From the NCBI GenBank assembly GCA_946221385.1, contig CAMIGX010000001.1, positions 186,001 through 250,000 on the forward strand: a stretch of DNA of 64,000 bases. Reading direction: 5' to 3'. The notes under the pieces are model-generated. The model searched no databases. It was not told the DNA's origin and was given only the letters and a program-made list of their open reading frames with translations. This DNA comes from an uncultured Propionimicrobium sp. (GTDB lineage Bacteria; Actinomycetota; Actinomycetes; Propionibacteriales; Propionibacteriaceae). Each line of letters begins with the position of its first letter. Position 1 is the first letter of the stretch. Shown piece after piece: positions 53,592-63,091 of the stretch. A program made the translations under genes and the position numbers.

Positions 53592-56038
53592 GCTGCACCT
53601 CCCGCGGTGACCGCAGATAGCTGCACCCGATCACCCGGGTGGGCTTTCAAAATGGCGACGGCCGAGCCGTCGGTGTTCGCCGGGATCCAGGCGACGTCGT
53701 CGACCATGGTGCCGTCGACGCGCAGCGGCGCGACGTAGTTACCGGCCTGCGTTGCGACCTGCGCGAGGTCACCGTCTACCAGGCTGAAACGCACCGCAGT
53801 GGTCGGCGAGACCCGGATGACCGGCTGCGGCGCGGTAGCGCGCAGGCTGAGCGCGCCGTCCAGCACCCGCGAGTCGTCCAGCGCATAGTGCCAGCTGGCC
53901 AAGGTGACCGAATCGTCACGCAGCGGCTGATGCTGGACGGCCGGCGTGGGCTGTTCGGCGTCGGCGTCGTGCAGGACATTGTTGGCGGCAGTGCGCGTCC
54001 AGTCAGCGATCTCGTCGAATGCCGCACGCGCTTGCGCTGGGGTGCGGAAACCGAGTTCGAAACCGAGTGCGTCGGCCAGCGCAGCTAACGCGCGGACGTC
54101 AGTCATGGCATTGGCAGCTCGATTGCGGTTCACCTGGTTGACCGGACGATAGCGGTGCTCCCAGTTGATCAAGGTGCCGTCTTGTTCCTCCAGCAGGGCG
54201 ACCGGGAAGACCACGTCGGCAAGCTCGGTGACGTCGGAACGACGCTGCTCGAAGCTGACGACGAAGGCCTGGGTCAAAGCGGCGGCGGCTGCGTCCGGGT
54301 CACCCAAATCGCGGCACTCAAAACCGGCGGTGACTAGGGCTTTGAGACGTCCATCGGCGGCCGCAGCGAGCATCTGCTCGGTCGGCAAGCCCGGCGTGGT
54401 CGGCAACTTGTCGACGCCCCAGGCGGCTTGTAGGTCTACCCTAGCGGTGGCGTCTGGCATCCAACGGCCACCAGGCAGCAGGTTGGGCAGACAGCCGGCT
54501 TCGATCGCGGCCAACTCACCGGCGCGACGCGGAATCCAAGCCCAGCGGGCACCGCGCTGTTCGGCGACCTCAACGACCTTGGCCAGCGCACCGTCGACCA
54601 TGCTGAGTCGTTCACCAGCAAGAATGATCGTCTCGGCGTCAATCCGCTCAGCGATCTCGCTCAGTGCAGCGACTTCCCGGCCCGGGATCGTCTCGACGAG
54701 CTCGGCGCCCATCTTGGTCGAGCCATTGCTAAGCAGCGGCGCGATCGTCAAGACCTTGAGCCCGCTCTTGCGCCAAGCTTTGCGCAGTCGCAAGAAGACG
54801 ATCGGAGATTCATCCTCGGGTTCGAAACCGACCAGCACGACCTGCTTGGCGCGTTCCAGATCGCCATAGGTGACCGACTGGGTCAGCGTCTTGCCGGCGA
54901 CCTGCGCGGCCAAGAAATTGCTCTCCCCCGCGCCATAGGGACGGGTGCGGAAGTCGATATTGTTCGTGCCCAAGACCGTCCGCGCGAAACGCGAATAGGC
55001 GAAAGCGTTCTCCAGGGTCAACTGGCCGCCGGTGATGACGCCGACGTTCTCGCCAGCCGCTCGCAGACCGTTGACGGCGACGTCGATCGCCTCGGGCCAG
55101 CTCGCCGGCTGCAGTTCGCCGTCACGGCGCACCAGCGGGTGGGTCAAACGGTCTGGTAGTCGGCCCGAGTAGAACGCGAACCGGCCCTTGTCACAGCTCC
55201 ATTCTTCGTTGACCTCCGGGTCATTGCCGGCCAGCCGACGCTTGACCTGGAAGTGCCGATGGTCGGTCCGCAGCTCGCAGCCGGCAGCGCACGATTCGCA
55301 AGTGGTCTGCGTCGAAACCAGGTCGAAGGGACGAGCCTGGAAACGATAGTCGGCGCTGGTCAGCGCACCGACCGGGCAAATCTGGATGATGTTGCCCGAG
55401 AAGTACGACTGATAGGGATCGGTCTCGTAGATCGCGATCTGGCTCAGACCACCGCGCTCAGCCAGCGAGATGAAGTTGTCGCCGCTGATCTGGGTACCAA
55501 AGCGCGTGCAGCGCTGGCAAAGCACGCAGCGCTCGCGGTCGAGCAAGATCTGCGCGGACAAATTGATCGGTTTGGGATAGGTGCGCTTGAGGCCCTCATA
55601 GCGTGACTCGCCACGGCCATGGCTCATCGCCTGATTCTGCAGCGGGCATTCGCCGCCCTTGTCACAGATCGGACAGTCCAGCGGGTGGTTGAGCAGCAGA
55701 AATTCCAGCATGCCCGCTTGATGCTTGGCGACCTTTTCGTTGCTGTCGGCGGTCTCGACGACCATGCCTGGCATCGCCTGCAACGCGCAGGCGGGCTGCG
55801 GCTTCATCGGCTTGCCATTGCCGCCGTCTGGGACGTCGACGATGCACTGCCGGCAAGCAGCGACGGGATCGAGCAGCGGGTGCTCACAGAACCGCGGAAT
55901 GTCGATGCCGGTCTGCTCTGCGGCGCGAATGACGAGGGTGCCCTTGGGCACTTCGAGTTCGATGCCGTCGATGGTGAAAGTCACCATCTCCTGCTTTTCG
56001 ACCTCGGTCTTGGAGTCGCCCTTGGTGTCGACGCTCAC
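53588..56038 (-). CDS. nuoG: NADH-quinone oxidoreductase subunit G
   Basis: The large iron-sulfur subunit, 816 residues. The 2Fe-2S ligands are C51, C62, C65 and C84. HPLDCPICDKGGECPLQ and CVLCQRCTRFGTQISG give 4Fe-4S ligands, and a further Cys set lies in CESCAAGCELRTDHR. The rest is a molybdopterin-oxidoreductase-like domain that binds no cofactor in complex I. The first 17 residues are an extra polar lead. It begins at GTG 56038 overlapping nuoF by 4 bases. Confidence 0.97.
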   Translation of the reverse strand: MSVDTKGDSKTEVEKQEMVTFTIDGIELEVPKGTLVIRAAEQTGIDIPRFCEHPLLDPVAACRQCIVDVPDGGNGKPMKPQPACALQAMPGMVVETADSNEKVAKHQAGMLEFLLLNHPLDCPICDKGGECPLQNQAMSHGRGESRYEGLKRTYPKPINLSAQILLDRERCVLCQRCTRFGTQISGDNFISLAERGGLSQIAIYETDPYQSYFSGNIIQICPVGALTSADYRFQARPFDLVSTQTTCESCAAGCELRTDHRHFQVKRRLAGNDPEVNEEWSCDKGRFAFYSGRLPDRLTHPLVRRDGELQPASWPEAIDVAVNGLRAAGENVGVITGGQLTLENAFAYSRFARTVLGTNNIDFRTRPYGAGESNFLAAQVAGKTLTQSVTYGDLERAKQVVLVGFEPEDESPIVFLRLRKAWRKSGLKVLTIAPLLSNGSTKMGAELVETIPGREVAALSEIAERIDAETIILAGERLSMVDGALAKVVEVAEQRGARWAWIPRRAGELAAIEAGCLPNLLPGGRWMPDATARVDLQAAWGVDKLPTTPGLPTEQMLAAAADGRLKALVTAGFECRDLGDPDAAAAALTQAFVVSFEQRRSDVTELADVVFPVALLEEQDGTLINWEHRYRPVNQVNRNRAANAMTDVRALAALADALGFELGFRTPAQARAAFDEIADWTRTAANNVLHDADAEQPTPAVQHQPLRDDSVTLASWHYALDDSRVLDGALSLRATAPQPVIRVSPTTAVRFSLVDGDLAQVATQAGNYVAPLRVDGTMVDDVAWIPANTDGSAVAILKAHPGDRVQLSAVTAGGAA

Positions 56039-57402
56039 AGCTGGCCTCCTTCCAGGTTGGCCGAGCCCAGCCCAGCAGCACCGAGCGAGATCTGCTCGCG
56101 CTGATAGTCCGGGAAGTAGACGCTATTCGCGTACGGGAACAGCTCCCAAGCTGGCGTGTGATAGCCGGCTTCGAATTCTTCGCGGAAGTGCTTGATCGAG
56201 CTAGTGATATTGGCGACGAAACCGTCGGCCAAGGTGCAGAAGCTCTTCATCGTGACGTTGTCGCAAAGATCTAGCAGCTTTTCGACGTCGCCTTCTTGGC
56301 CGCGGCCAGCCTCGAGATTCTTCAAGGTCTGCACCAGCCACCACGAGCCTTCCCGGCAGGGCGTGCACTTGCCGCAGGATTCGTGCTTGTAGAACTCGGT
56401 GTAGCGCAGGCAGGCGCGCACCACCGAGACGGTCTCGTCATAGGTCTGCAGGGCCTTGGTGCCCAGGATCGAACCAGCAGCCGCGACGCCCTCGTAGTCG
56501 AGCGGGACGTCAAGATGCTCGTCGGTGAAGATCGGCGTCGACGAACCACCCGGAGTGAAGAACTTCAGCCGGTGGCCGTCCCGGATGCCGCCGCCCAGAT
56601 CAAGCAGGGTGCGCATCGTGATGCCCATCGGAGCCTCGTACTGGCCGGGCCGCTTGACGTGGCCAGACAGCGAATAGAGCGTAAAGCCTGGGCTCTTTTC
56701 TGAACCCATCGACTTGAACCAATCCGCGCCATTGGCGACGATCGCCGGCACCGAAGCGATGGATTCGGCGTTGTTGACCACCGTGGGCGATGCGTACAGA
56801 CCAGCGACGGCCGGGAACGGCGGACGCAACCGCGGTTGACCGCGACGGCCTTCCAGCGAATCCAGCAGCGCAGTCTCTTCGCCACAGATATAGGCGCCGG
56901 CACCAGCGTGCACGACGATGTTCAAGGCATAGCCAGTGCCCAACACATCTTCGCCGAGCACACCTGCGTCATAGGCCTCTTGGACGGCAGCTTGCAGACG
57001 CCGAATGACGTGCAAGACCTCGCCGCGCACGTAGATGAACGCGTGGTGGGCGTTGACGGCGTAGCAGGCGATGATCGCACCCTCGATGAGAGTGTGCGGC
57101 GTCGCCATCAGCATCGGGACGTCCTTGCAGGTGCCGGGCTCCGATTCGTCACAGTTGATGACCAGATACTTCGGATTCGGGTTGTCCTGCGGAATGAAGC
57201 TCCACTTCATGCCGGTCGGGAAGCCAGCGCCACCACGACCACGCAGGCCAGCGTCCTTGATCAAATTGACGATGTCCTCGCGCGGGGTCTGCAACGCCTT
57301 CTTAGCGGCCTGATAGCCGCCCACCGAGCGATAGCTTTCCAGCTTCCACGACTGCGGCTGATCCCAGTGGGCGCTCAATACCGGAGTCAATACATCGGTC
57401 AT
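56035..57402 (-). CDS. nuoF: NADH-quinone oxidoreductase subunit F
   Basis: The NADH- and FMN-binding subunit, 455 residues. The nucleotide-binding GRGGAGFPTGMKWSFIP, the FMN region CGEETALLDSLEGRRGQPRL and the 4Fe-4S ligands in ESCGKCTPCREGS (about 340-352) with a later Cys in FCTLADG are intact. Electrons from NADH enter here. It overlaps nuoE by 4 bases. Confidence 0.98.
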   Translation of the reverse strand: MTDVLTPVLSAHWDQPQSWKLESYRSVGGYQAAKKALQTPREDIVNLIKDAGLRGRGGAGFPTGMKWSFIPQDNPNPKYLVINCDESEPGTCKDVPMLMATPHTLIEGAIIACYAVNAHHAFIYVRGEVLHVIRRLQAAVQEAYDAGVLGEDVLGTGYALNIVVHAGAGAYICGEETALLDSLEGRRGQPRLRPPFPAVAGLYASPTVVNNAESIASVPAIVANGADWFKSMGSEKSPGFTLYSLSGHVKRPGQYEAPMGITMRTLLDLGGGIRDGHRLKFFTPGGSSTPIFTDEHLDVPLDYEGVAAAGSILGTKALQTYDETVSVVRACLRYTEFYKHESCGKCTPCREGSWWLVQTLKNLEAGRGQEGDVEKLLDLCDNVTMKSFCTLADGFVANITSSIKHFREEFEAGYHTPAWELFPYANSVYFPDYQREQISLGAAGLGSANLEGGQL

Positions 57403-58259
57403 TTCGCAGCCCCCTCATCTTCTGGCTTCGGCGCGGGCTTCGCGTCCGGACCGGGCGCCTTCCAACCGCGTTCCTTAGCGATCTGCAAACCAGCCAAGGA
57501 CGCATCACCAGCCGACGGACCCTGATCAGCCAGGCCATCATTGAAGCCAGCGAGCACCCGCTCAGCTTCTTGCCAGGTGACGATCTTCGGGCCACGAGTC
57601 GAATAGACCTCGCGGGCAGCGGCCAGATTGTTGATCAGTTCTTCGGCCTTGGCCGGGTTCATCTGATCCATGAATTCCCAGTTGACCATCATGACCGGCG
57701 CGAAATCGCAGGCTGCATTGCACTCGATGCGTTCGAGGCTGAACATGCCGTCCTCGGTGGTCTCACCTTCGTGGATGCCGAGCTTTTCTTCCATCTGCTC
57801 CAGCAGCACGTCGCCACCCATGACCCCACAAAGCGTCGTAGTGCACACGCCGATGTGATACTTACCGGCAGGCTGGCGATGATACATGGTGTAGAAGGTC
57901 GCAACGCCGTTGACCTGCGAGGTCGAGATGCCCAGCACGTCCGCACAAGCCTGCACGCCAGCGTCGGTCAGCTTGCCTTCGACAGACTGCACCAGGTGCA
58001 ACATCGGCAGCAGCGCTGAGCGCGGCTCGGGATAGCGGGCGACGATCTCGCGCATCTCGTTGATGGTCTGCTCGGTGATCTTGGTCGACTTGTCAGTGAC
58101 GTCAATGCGGGCCGCGTCGTCATAGGCAGCGACGAAATCATGCCCATGCGGAGCCGCCGAATAGCCGAAACCAGTGTCTGGATCGGCTGGCTGTACCGCT
58201 CGCATCGGTCCGTCAATGACGTGCTCGGGCACCGGCTCGTTGCCATGCCGTTGGTTCAT
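57399..58259 (-). CDS. nuoE: NADH-quinone oxidoreductase subunit E
   Basis: A thioredoxin-like 2Fe-2S subunit, 286 residues. The four ligands are C139, C144, C180 and C184 (CTTTLC and CNAAC). It has an N-terminal extension of about 55 residues and a Pro/Lys/Glu-rich C-terminal tail of about 50, so it is longer than the E. coli protein of 166. Overlaps nuoD by 4 bases. Confidence 0.96.
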   Translation of the reverse strand: MNQRHGNEPVPEHVIDGPMRAVQPADPDTGFGYSAAPHGHDFVAAYDDAARIDVTDKSTKITEQTINEMREIVARYPEPRSALLPMLHLVQSVEGKLTDAGVQACADVLGISTSQVNGVATFYTMYHRQPAGKYHIGVCTTTLCGVMGGDVLLEQMEEKLGIHEGETTEDGMFSLERIECNAACDFAPVMMVNWEFMDQMNPAKAEELINNLAAAREVYSTRGPKIVTWQEAERVLAGFNDGLADQGPSAGDASLAGLQIAKERGWKAPGPDAKPAPKPEDEGAAK

Positions 58260-59590
58260 CGGTCCACACCTCCCATGACCGGGTCCACAGAGGCCAGTGC
58301 CATGACGACGTCAGATAGCATCGCGCCCTCACACATGATCGGAATCGACTGAATGTGGTTGAAGCCCGGGTCGCGCATGTGCGCGCGATATGGCCGGGTG
58401 CCGCCGTCGGAGATCAAGTGCATGCCCAGCTCACCGGCGGGGGCTTCGATGGCGACGTAGACCTGCCCCGCGGGCACCTTGAAGCCTTCGGTGACCTTCT
58501 TGAAGTGATGAATCAAGCCCTCCATGGACTGGCCCATGATGTGCTTGATGTGCTCATTGGAGTTGCCCTGACCATCGGGACCGACGGTCAATTCCGAGGG
58601 CCACTCCAGCGCCGGATCCTCGATGCGATAGGGCTCGCCAGTCGACGCGGCCAGCCGGTCGCGGACCTGCTCGAGGATGCGCACCGACTGATCCATTTCC
58701 TGCAGGCGCAGCAAGAAGCGGCCGTAGGCGTCACAGGTATCGGTGACTGGCACGTCGAACTCGTAATCGGCATAGGAGAAGTAGGGGTTGATCTTGCGCA
58801 GATCCCACGGATAACCAGCCGAACGCAAAACCGGGCCAGAAGCGCCCATCATCATGCAGCCGGTCAGGTCGAGATAGCCGACACCTTGCATACGGGCTTT
58901 GAATATCGGGTTAGTCAACGTGAACTGGCCGATTTCAGGCAGATTCTTCTTGAGCTGCTTGATGTATTCGTCCAGCAGTTCAATGCCGTCCTCGGGCAGG
59001 TCATTTTGGACACCGCCGGGACGGATATAGGCATTGTTCATGCGCAAACCGGTGACAGCTTCGGTGAAGTCCAGCGAACGCTCGCGTTCACGCAGACAGA
59101 CTTCCTGCACCGAGGTCGCGCCCAGTTCCAGGCCACCAGCGCCGACGCCGGTCAGGTGGGAAGCGATGCGGTTGACCTCACACATCAGCACCCGCAGGTC
59201 ATTGCCGCGCTGCGGCAGGCTCTTATCGATGCCCAGCAAGGTGTCGACGGCCAGCGAATAGACCGCCTCATTGTGGATACCGGCGACATAGTTCATTCGG
59301 GTGACGAAGGTCGAGCCCTGCGTCCACGTCCGATATTCCATGTTCTTTTCGATGCCAGTGTGCAAGTAGCCAATGGAAGGCCGGCAGTGTCGCACGACTT
59401 CGCCGTCCATTTCCAAGACCAAGCGCATGACGCCGTGGGTCGAGGGGTGCACCGGGCCCATGTTGACGACGATGATCTCGTCAGCGCGCTCGCGCTGGGC
59501 GTCAATCACCTCAGCCCAGTCTTGCCCCATGGTCAGATAGGCCGCGTCGACGTGCTCGCCGCCGGCCGGCGCGAAAATGTCTTGACTCAT
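58256..59590 (-). CDS. nuoD: NADH-quinone oxidoreductase subunit D
   Basis: The 49-kDa type subunit that with NuoB and NuoH forms the quinone site, 444 residues. NMGPVHPSTHGVMRLVLEMDG carries the quinone-region His, followed by IGYLHTGIEKNMEYRTWTQG and the C-terminal VMGGVDR. GDPRPYRAHMRDPGFNHIQS-type TRPYRAHMRDPGFNHIQSIP is intact. Separate from NuoC, unlike the fused enterobacterial form. Confidence 0.98.
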   Translation of the reverse strand: MSQDIFAPAGGEHVDAAYLTMGQDWAEVIDAQRERADEIIVVNMGPVHPSTHGVMRLVLEMDGEVVRHCRPSIGYLHTGIEKNMEYRTWTQGSTFVTRMNYVAGIHNEAVYSLAVDTLLGIDKSLPQRGNDLRVLMCEVNRIASHLTGVGAGGLELGATSVQEVCLRERERSLDFTEAVTGLRMNNAYIRPGGVQNDLPEDGIELLDEYIKQLKKNLPEIGQFTLTNPIFKARMQGVGYLDLTGCMMMGASGPVLRSAGYPWDLRKINPYFSYADYEFDVPVTDTCDAYGRFLLRLQEMDQSVRILEQVRDRLAASTGEPYRIEDPALEWPSELTVGPDGQGNSNEHIKHIMGQSMEGLIHHFKKVTEGFKVPAGQVYVAIEAPAGELGMHLISDGGTRPYRAHMRDPGFNHIQSIPIMCEGAMLSDVVMALASVDPVMGGVDR

Positions 59591-60417
59591 GCCTGGTAGC
59601 TCCTGCGCTGATCTGGCGGTGGCACCACCGCGCCCTTGTATTCGACTGGAATGCCGCCCAGCGGATAATCCTTGCGTTGCGGGTGGCCGACCCAGTCGTC
59701 TGGCATCAAAATACGGGCCAGGTTCGGGTGGCCGTCAAAGATGATGCCGAACATGTCCCAGGTCTCGCGTTCGTGGTAGTTCGCCATCGGATAGACCGAA
59801 GTGATCGACGGGACGTGGCGGTCCTCGTCGCTGGTCTCGACGCTCAAGGTGATGCGTCGATTGAACGAATAGCTGAGCAGCTGATAGTAGACATGCAGCT
59901 CGCGGCCTTTAAGCCCCGGGAAGTGCGCGCCAGACACCGAGGTGCAGACCTCGAAACGCAGCCGCGGATCGTCGCGCAAGATCTTGCACAGCTCGACGAT
60001 CTTGTCCGGCATGACGGTGAAGGTGATCTGGCCACGCCACACGGCTACTCGACGCGCGAAGCCCGGCACGAGTTCACTCATCACGTCTGCGACGTCATCA
60101 AACCAGCCACCGAAAGGCGGTTTGGCGTCCTGGCCACCCAGTTCGACGGTGCGCACCAAGCCACCGAAACCAGACACATCACCAGAGCCATGACCGGGGC
60201 CGTACATGCCGCGGCGAACTGCTAAGACATCTTCGTCCGGGTCGACGTCGGCCATCATGTTGCGCAGGTTGCCGTGGCTGGCGTAGATGTCGACCTCGTC
60301 GCTGGACTCCGGGGCCGCAGCCTCGACCTGGCCCTCGGTGATCTCCTCGGGACCTCCGGTCGGGTGATCTTCGGTGCCGACCGGCTTACCTTGCGGCGCC
60401 TTGGTGGGCTCACTCAT
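59587..60417 (-). CDS. nuoC: NADH-quinone oxidoreductase subunit C
   Basis: The 30-kDa type peripheral subunit, 276 residues. The signature YPMANYHERETWDMFGIIFDGHP is shortened here to its core, ERETWDMFGI, followed by RILMPDDWVGHPQRKDYPLGG. The first 65 residues are a Pro/Glu/Asp-rich extension not needed for the fold. Overlaps nuoB by 4 bases. Confidence 0.97.
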   Translation of the reverse strand: MSEPTKAPQGKPVGTEDHPTGGPEEITEGQVEAAAPESSDEVDIYASHGNLRNMMADVDPDEDVLAVRRGMYGPGHGSGDVSGFGGLVRTVELGGQDAKPPFGGWFDDVADVMSELVPGFARRVAVWRGQITFTVMPDKIVELCKILRDDPRLRFEVCTSVSGAHFPGLKGRELHVYYQLLSYSFNRRITLSVETSDEDRHVPSITSVYPMANYHERETWDMFGIIFDGHPNLARILMPDDWVGHPQRKDYPLGGIPVEYKGAVVPPPDQRRSYQA

Positions 60418-60971
60418 CGCATGAGACCCTTCTGCTCGATCTTCGCCGGCGCCACCAGCGCAGCGGCTTCCTTCTCTTCACGCTCCCGGTCACGGTGCGC
60501 GCCCATCTTGGCGTGCTGCACTTCACCGGAACGGATCTTCATGACAGCGTCAATGAGCATGTCCGGACGTGGCGGGCAGCCAGGAATGTAGATGTCGACC
60601 GGTACGATGTGGTCGACGCCCTGCAAGATCGCGTAGTTGTTGAACATGCCGCCAGTCGAGGCGCACACACCCATCGAAATGCACCATTTCGGGTTTGGCA
60701 TCTGGTCCCACATCTGACGGACGACCGGAGCCATCTTCTGGCTGACGCGGCCCGAGACGATCATCAAGTCCGCTTGACGTGGCGATGCACGGAACACTTC
60801 TTGACCCCAACGGGCGGCGTCAGCACGCGGGCCGCCGTAGGAGATCATCTCAATAGCGCAGCAGGCCAGGCCCATCGTCAGCGGCCAGAGCGAAACTTTG
60901 CGCGTCCAGCCCGCCACATTTTCAACGGTGGTTAGAAAGACGCCTGCCGGGATCTTGTCTTCAATACCCAT
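60414..60971 (-). CDS. nuoB: NADH-quinone oxidoreductase subunit B
   Basis: The subunit that holds the last cluster, N2, next to quinone, 185 residues. The ligands are the adjacent C37 and C38 (LACCAIEM), C103 (SMGVCASTGG) and C132 (IPGCPPRP). A short charged C-terminal tail follows. It is 15 bases after nuoA. Confidence 0.98.
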   Translation of the reverse strand: MGIEDKIPAGVFLTTVENVAGWTRKVSLWPLTMGLACCAIEMISYGGPRADAARWGQEVFRASPRQADLMIVSGRVSQKMAPVVRQMWDQMPNPKWCISMGVCASTGGMFNNYAILQGVDHIVPVDIYIPGCPPRPDMLIDAVMKIRSGEVQHAKMGAHRDREREEKEAAALVAPAKIEQKGLMR

Positions 60972-60986
60972 TCGTCAACCCCTCGA

Positions 60987-61346
60987 TCAGTCCCAGTCCA
61001 GCCCGCCGCGGCGAAGCACGTACAGGAAAGCGAACGCGATCAGCAAAATGAAGACGATCATCTGGACGACAGCGAAGGTCTCCAGCACGTCAAATTGCAC
61101 AGCCCACGGATACAAGAACACCAGTTCAATGTCGAAGACGATGAATAGCATCGCGGTGATGTAGTACTTGACCGAAAAACGCGCGCCACCTTGCGGCTGC
61201 GGAGTCGGCTGGATGCCACATTCAAAGCTGTCATATTTCGTGCGGTTGTAGCGCGCCGGGCCCACCACAGTGGACAAGGCGACTGCTGCGACGACGAAAA
61301 CCACCGCGAGCACGATCATGGAAATGATCGGAATATATGGGTTCAC
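60987..61346 (-). CDS. nuoA: NADH-quinone oxidoreductase subunit A
   Basis: First gene of the nuo operon, a three-helix membrane subunit of 119 residues. The conserved loop YDSFECGIQPTPQPQGGARF holds the quinone-region Cys, and FIVFDIELVFLYPWA is the second signature. GTG 61346 follows AAGGAAGGA. Upstream lies a 43-bp perfect palindrome that may control the whole operon. Confidence 0.97.
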   Translation of the reverse strand: MNPYIPIISMIVLAVVFVVAAVALSTVVGPARYNRTKYDSFECGIQPTPQPQGGARFSVKYYITAMLFIVFDIELVFLYPWAVQFDVLETFAVVQMIVFILLIAFAFLYVLRRGGLDWD

Positions 61347-61399
61347 CGCAGTCGTCCTTCCTTGACGAACAAATTGTTCAGCTGACCGCCGGTTCGCAA

Positions 61400-61442
61400 T
61401 TTCGAATTTAATAAGGCAAGCCTTGCCTTATTAAATTCGAAA
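61400..61442. promoter_or_regulatory. Perfect 43-bp palindrome upstream of nuoA with iron-box-like centre
   Basis: Arms 61400-61420 and 61422-61442 are exact complements with one central base. The inner 19 bases on the minus strand, TAAGGCAAGGCTTGCCTTA, fit the conserved core of DtxR/IdeR iron boxes (TxAGGxxAGGCTxxCCTxA). The outer parts are A/T-rich (TTTCGAATTTAA). It lies 54 bases before the nuoA start codon, where a repressor would block transcription. No U-run follows, so a simple terminator is unlikely. The regulator assignment is inference. Confidence 0.6.
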
Positions 61443-61548
61443 GGCTTCGCAGTTGCCCAATTACAAGCGAAGCTAGAGCCGTTCATCGGCACTATCTTGC
61501 CATCTGCTCCACAATTGACCAATTGAGGCGAGACTAAAAGTCAGCAGC

Positions 61549-61569
61549 TGCCCAATAGGGAATTGGGCA
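61549..61569. repeat. Inverted repeat TGCCCAAT/ATTGGGCA downstream of menJ
   Basis: Perfect 8-bp arms (61549-61556, 61562-61569) with a 5-base loop lie 63 bases past the menJ stop. A third copy of TGCCCAAT occurs at 61454-61461. On the minus strand TTTT comes 9 bases after the stem, so it may be a weak menJ terminator or a protein-binding site. Confidence 0.45.
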
Positions 61570-61631
61570 AGCGCTTATTGAATTATTTCGGCTCATAGTT
61601 TTCGGACGAATAATCGTGTTTCGCGCTCGAC

Positions 61632-62963
61632 TCAGGCGGCCGGGGCGATGCGGGTCAATGAGTTGATCAGTTTGTCCATCCAGTCGCCGTCACGCGAGTC
61701 AGTCAAGTTGGCCAACAATTTCATCACCAGCGCCATCAATCGCTTGCGTGGCAGGCCATAGGTCGTACACAGTCGCATGATGGTCGGGTTGCCGATCAAC
61801 GTCGCGAAGATCGTGCCCAGCCGGTAATAGCCACCTAGTTCGTCGGCCAACCGAGCCGGATAGCCTTGTAGCGCACGTTGCGCGCCGGCAGTGGCGAAAC
61901 CTCGGTTGCGGGCGTCGATGATCGCATCGGCAGCGTATTCGGCAGCCTCCATGGCGTAGGCGATACCTTCGCCATTGAAGGGGCTGACCATGCCGCCGGC
62001 GTCGCCGACTAGCAGCAGGCCGTCTTTATAGGCGGGTTTGCGATTGAAGGCCATCGGCAGCGAGGCGCTGCGCATCTCAGAGACCCGATTTCGTTCGCGG
62101 AAGCCGAACTCTTCGGGGGTGTTGTCCAGCCAGCGGCGCATCATCGCCTTGTAGTCAGTCTTGCCGAAGGCGTCGGAGGTGCTAAGCATGCCCAGACCAA
62201 TGTTGACGGTGCCATCACCCATCGGGAAGACCCAGCCATAGCCGGGCAGTAGATCCGATTCGCCGGGTTTGCCGTCCCACATCTGCAGGTAGCTTTCCAT
62301 CCAGCCCATGTCATGCAGCGGACTTTCGTAGTAGGCGCGCACCGCCACGCCCAACGGACGGCGCTCATTGCGCTCGATGCCCAGCTGGCTGGCTAGTCGC
62401 CCAGAATTGCCGTCAGCTGCCACGACGACTGGCGCCCGAAATTCGATGCCCTCTTTGGTCCGCACGCCGACGATGCGACCACTGCGGTCGTCCATGATCG
62501 GTTCAGTGACCTTCGCGCTGGTGTATAGCTGCGCGCCGTGCTTGACGGCCTGCCCGGCGATCAGGTCGTCGAAGGCATTGCGTGGGCAAGTCAAGCCGTA
62601 GTTGGGGAAATCTGACAGCTCTGGCCAAGGCAGTTCAAAGGGCTTGACGCGCCCGCCATATACGCGCAGACCTTGATTCCTGGTCCAGCCTGCTGCCGGG
62701 CTGGTGTCTACGCCGAGCCGACCCAACATGCGCACCGCGCGCGGAGTGAGGCCGTCACCGCAAACCTTTTCGCGGGGAAATTCGGCCTTTTCGAGCAGTG
62801 CGACATCTAGGCCAGCGCGCGCCAGAAAGGCGGCCGTCGCTGCCCCACCGGGACCAGCGCCGACGACTACGACCTCCGCATCGACATCCTGCTCGGCGTG
62901 CACCGTGCCGAGTTGGGATGCGCGTGGTCCGCTAGGACGGGCTTGGAAATCTTCGCCGCTCAT
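61632..62963 (-). CDS. menJ: Geranylgeranyl reductase-family flavoprotein, probable menaquinone reductase MenJ
   Basis: An FAD-dependent reductase of 443 residues. The Rossmann motif VVVVGAGPGGAATAAFLARA begins near residue 31, PREKVCGDGLTPRAV is the family signature, and LLVGDAGGMVSPFNGEGIAY is the second FAD motif. In Mycobacterium tuberculosis, MenJ saturates one isoprene unit of menaquinone-9. Here the neighbours are nuoA-N and an isochorismate synthase-like gene, which supports that role. Reduction of other polyprenyl lipids is the alternative. ATG 62963 follows AGGGGAG by 2 bases. It reads toward nuoA, 285 bases away. Confidence 0.88.
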   Translation of the reverse strand: MSGEDFQARPSGPRASQLGTVHAEQDVDAEVVVVGAGPGGAATAAFLARAGLDVALLEKAEFPREKVCGDGLTPRAVRMLGRLGVDTSPAAGWTRNQGLRVYGGRVKPFELPWPELSDFPNYGLTCPRNAFDDLIAGQAVKHGAQLYTSAKVTEPIMDDRSGRIVGVRTKEGIEFRAPVVVAADGNSGRLASQLGIERNERRPLGVAVRAYYESPLHDMGWMESYLQMWDGKPGESDLLPGYGWVFPMGDGTVNIGLGMLSTSDAFGKTDYKAMMRRWLDNTPEEFGFRERNRVSEMRSASLPMAFNRKPAYKDGLLLVGDAGGMVSPFNGEGIAYAMEAAEYAADAIIDARNRGFATAGAQRALQGYPARLADELGGYYRLGTIFATLIGNPTIMRLCTTYGLPRKRLMALVMKLLANLTDSRDGDWMDKLINSLTRIAPAA

Positions 62964-63091
62964 GTCTCCCCTTTGTTGCTATCGGCGCATGAGTCTAGCT
63001 GAGTTGCCAACTCTGGCGATGGCTCGCCAGACCGTGGCAGCCAGTTGCAGCGGCCATTGTCTTCTCGTCACGCTGCGATTAGCCTGCCTGA

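Noticed and set aside
61400..61442. Palindrome before nuoA as a simple menJ terminator
   Set aside because: It is A/T-rich at the base of the stem, has no U-run after it, and lies almost 200 bases past the menJ stop.
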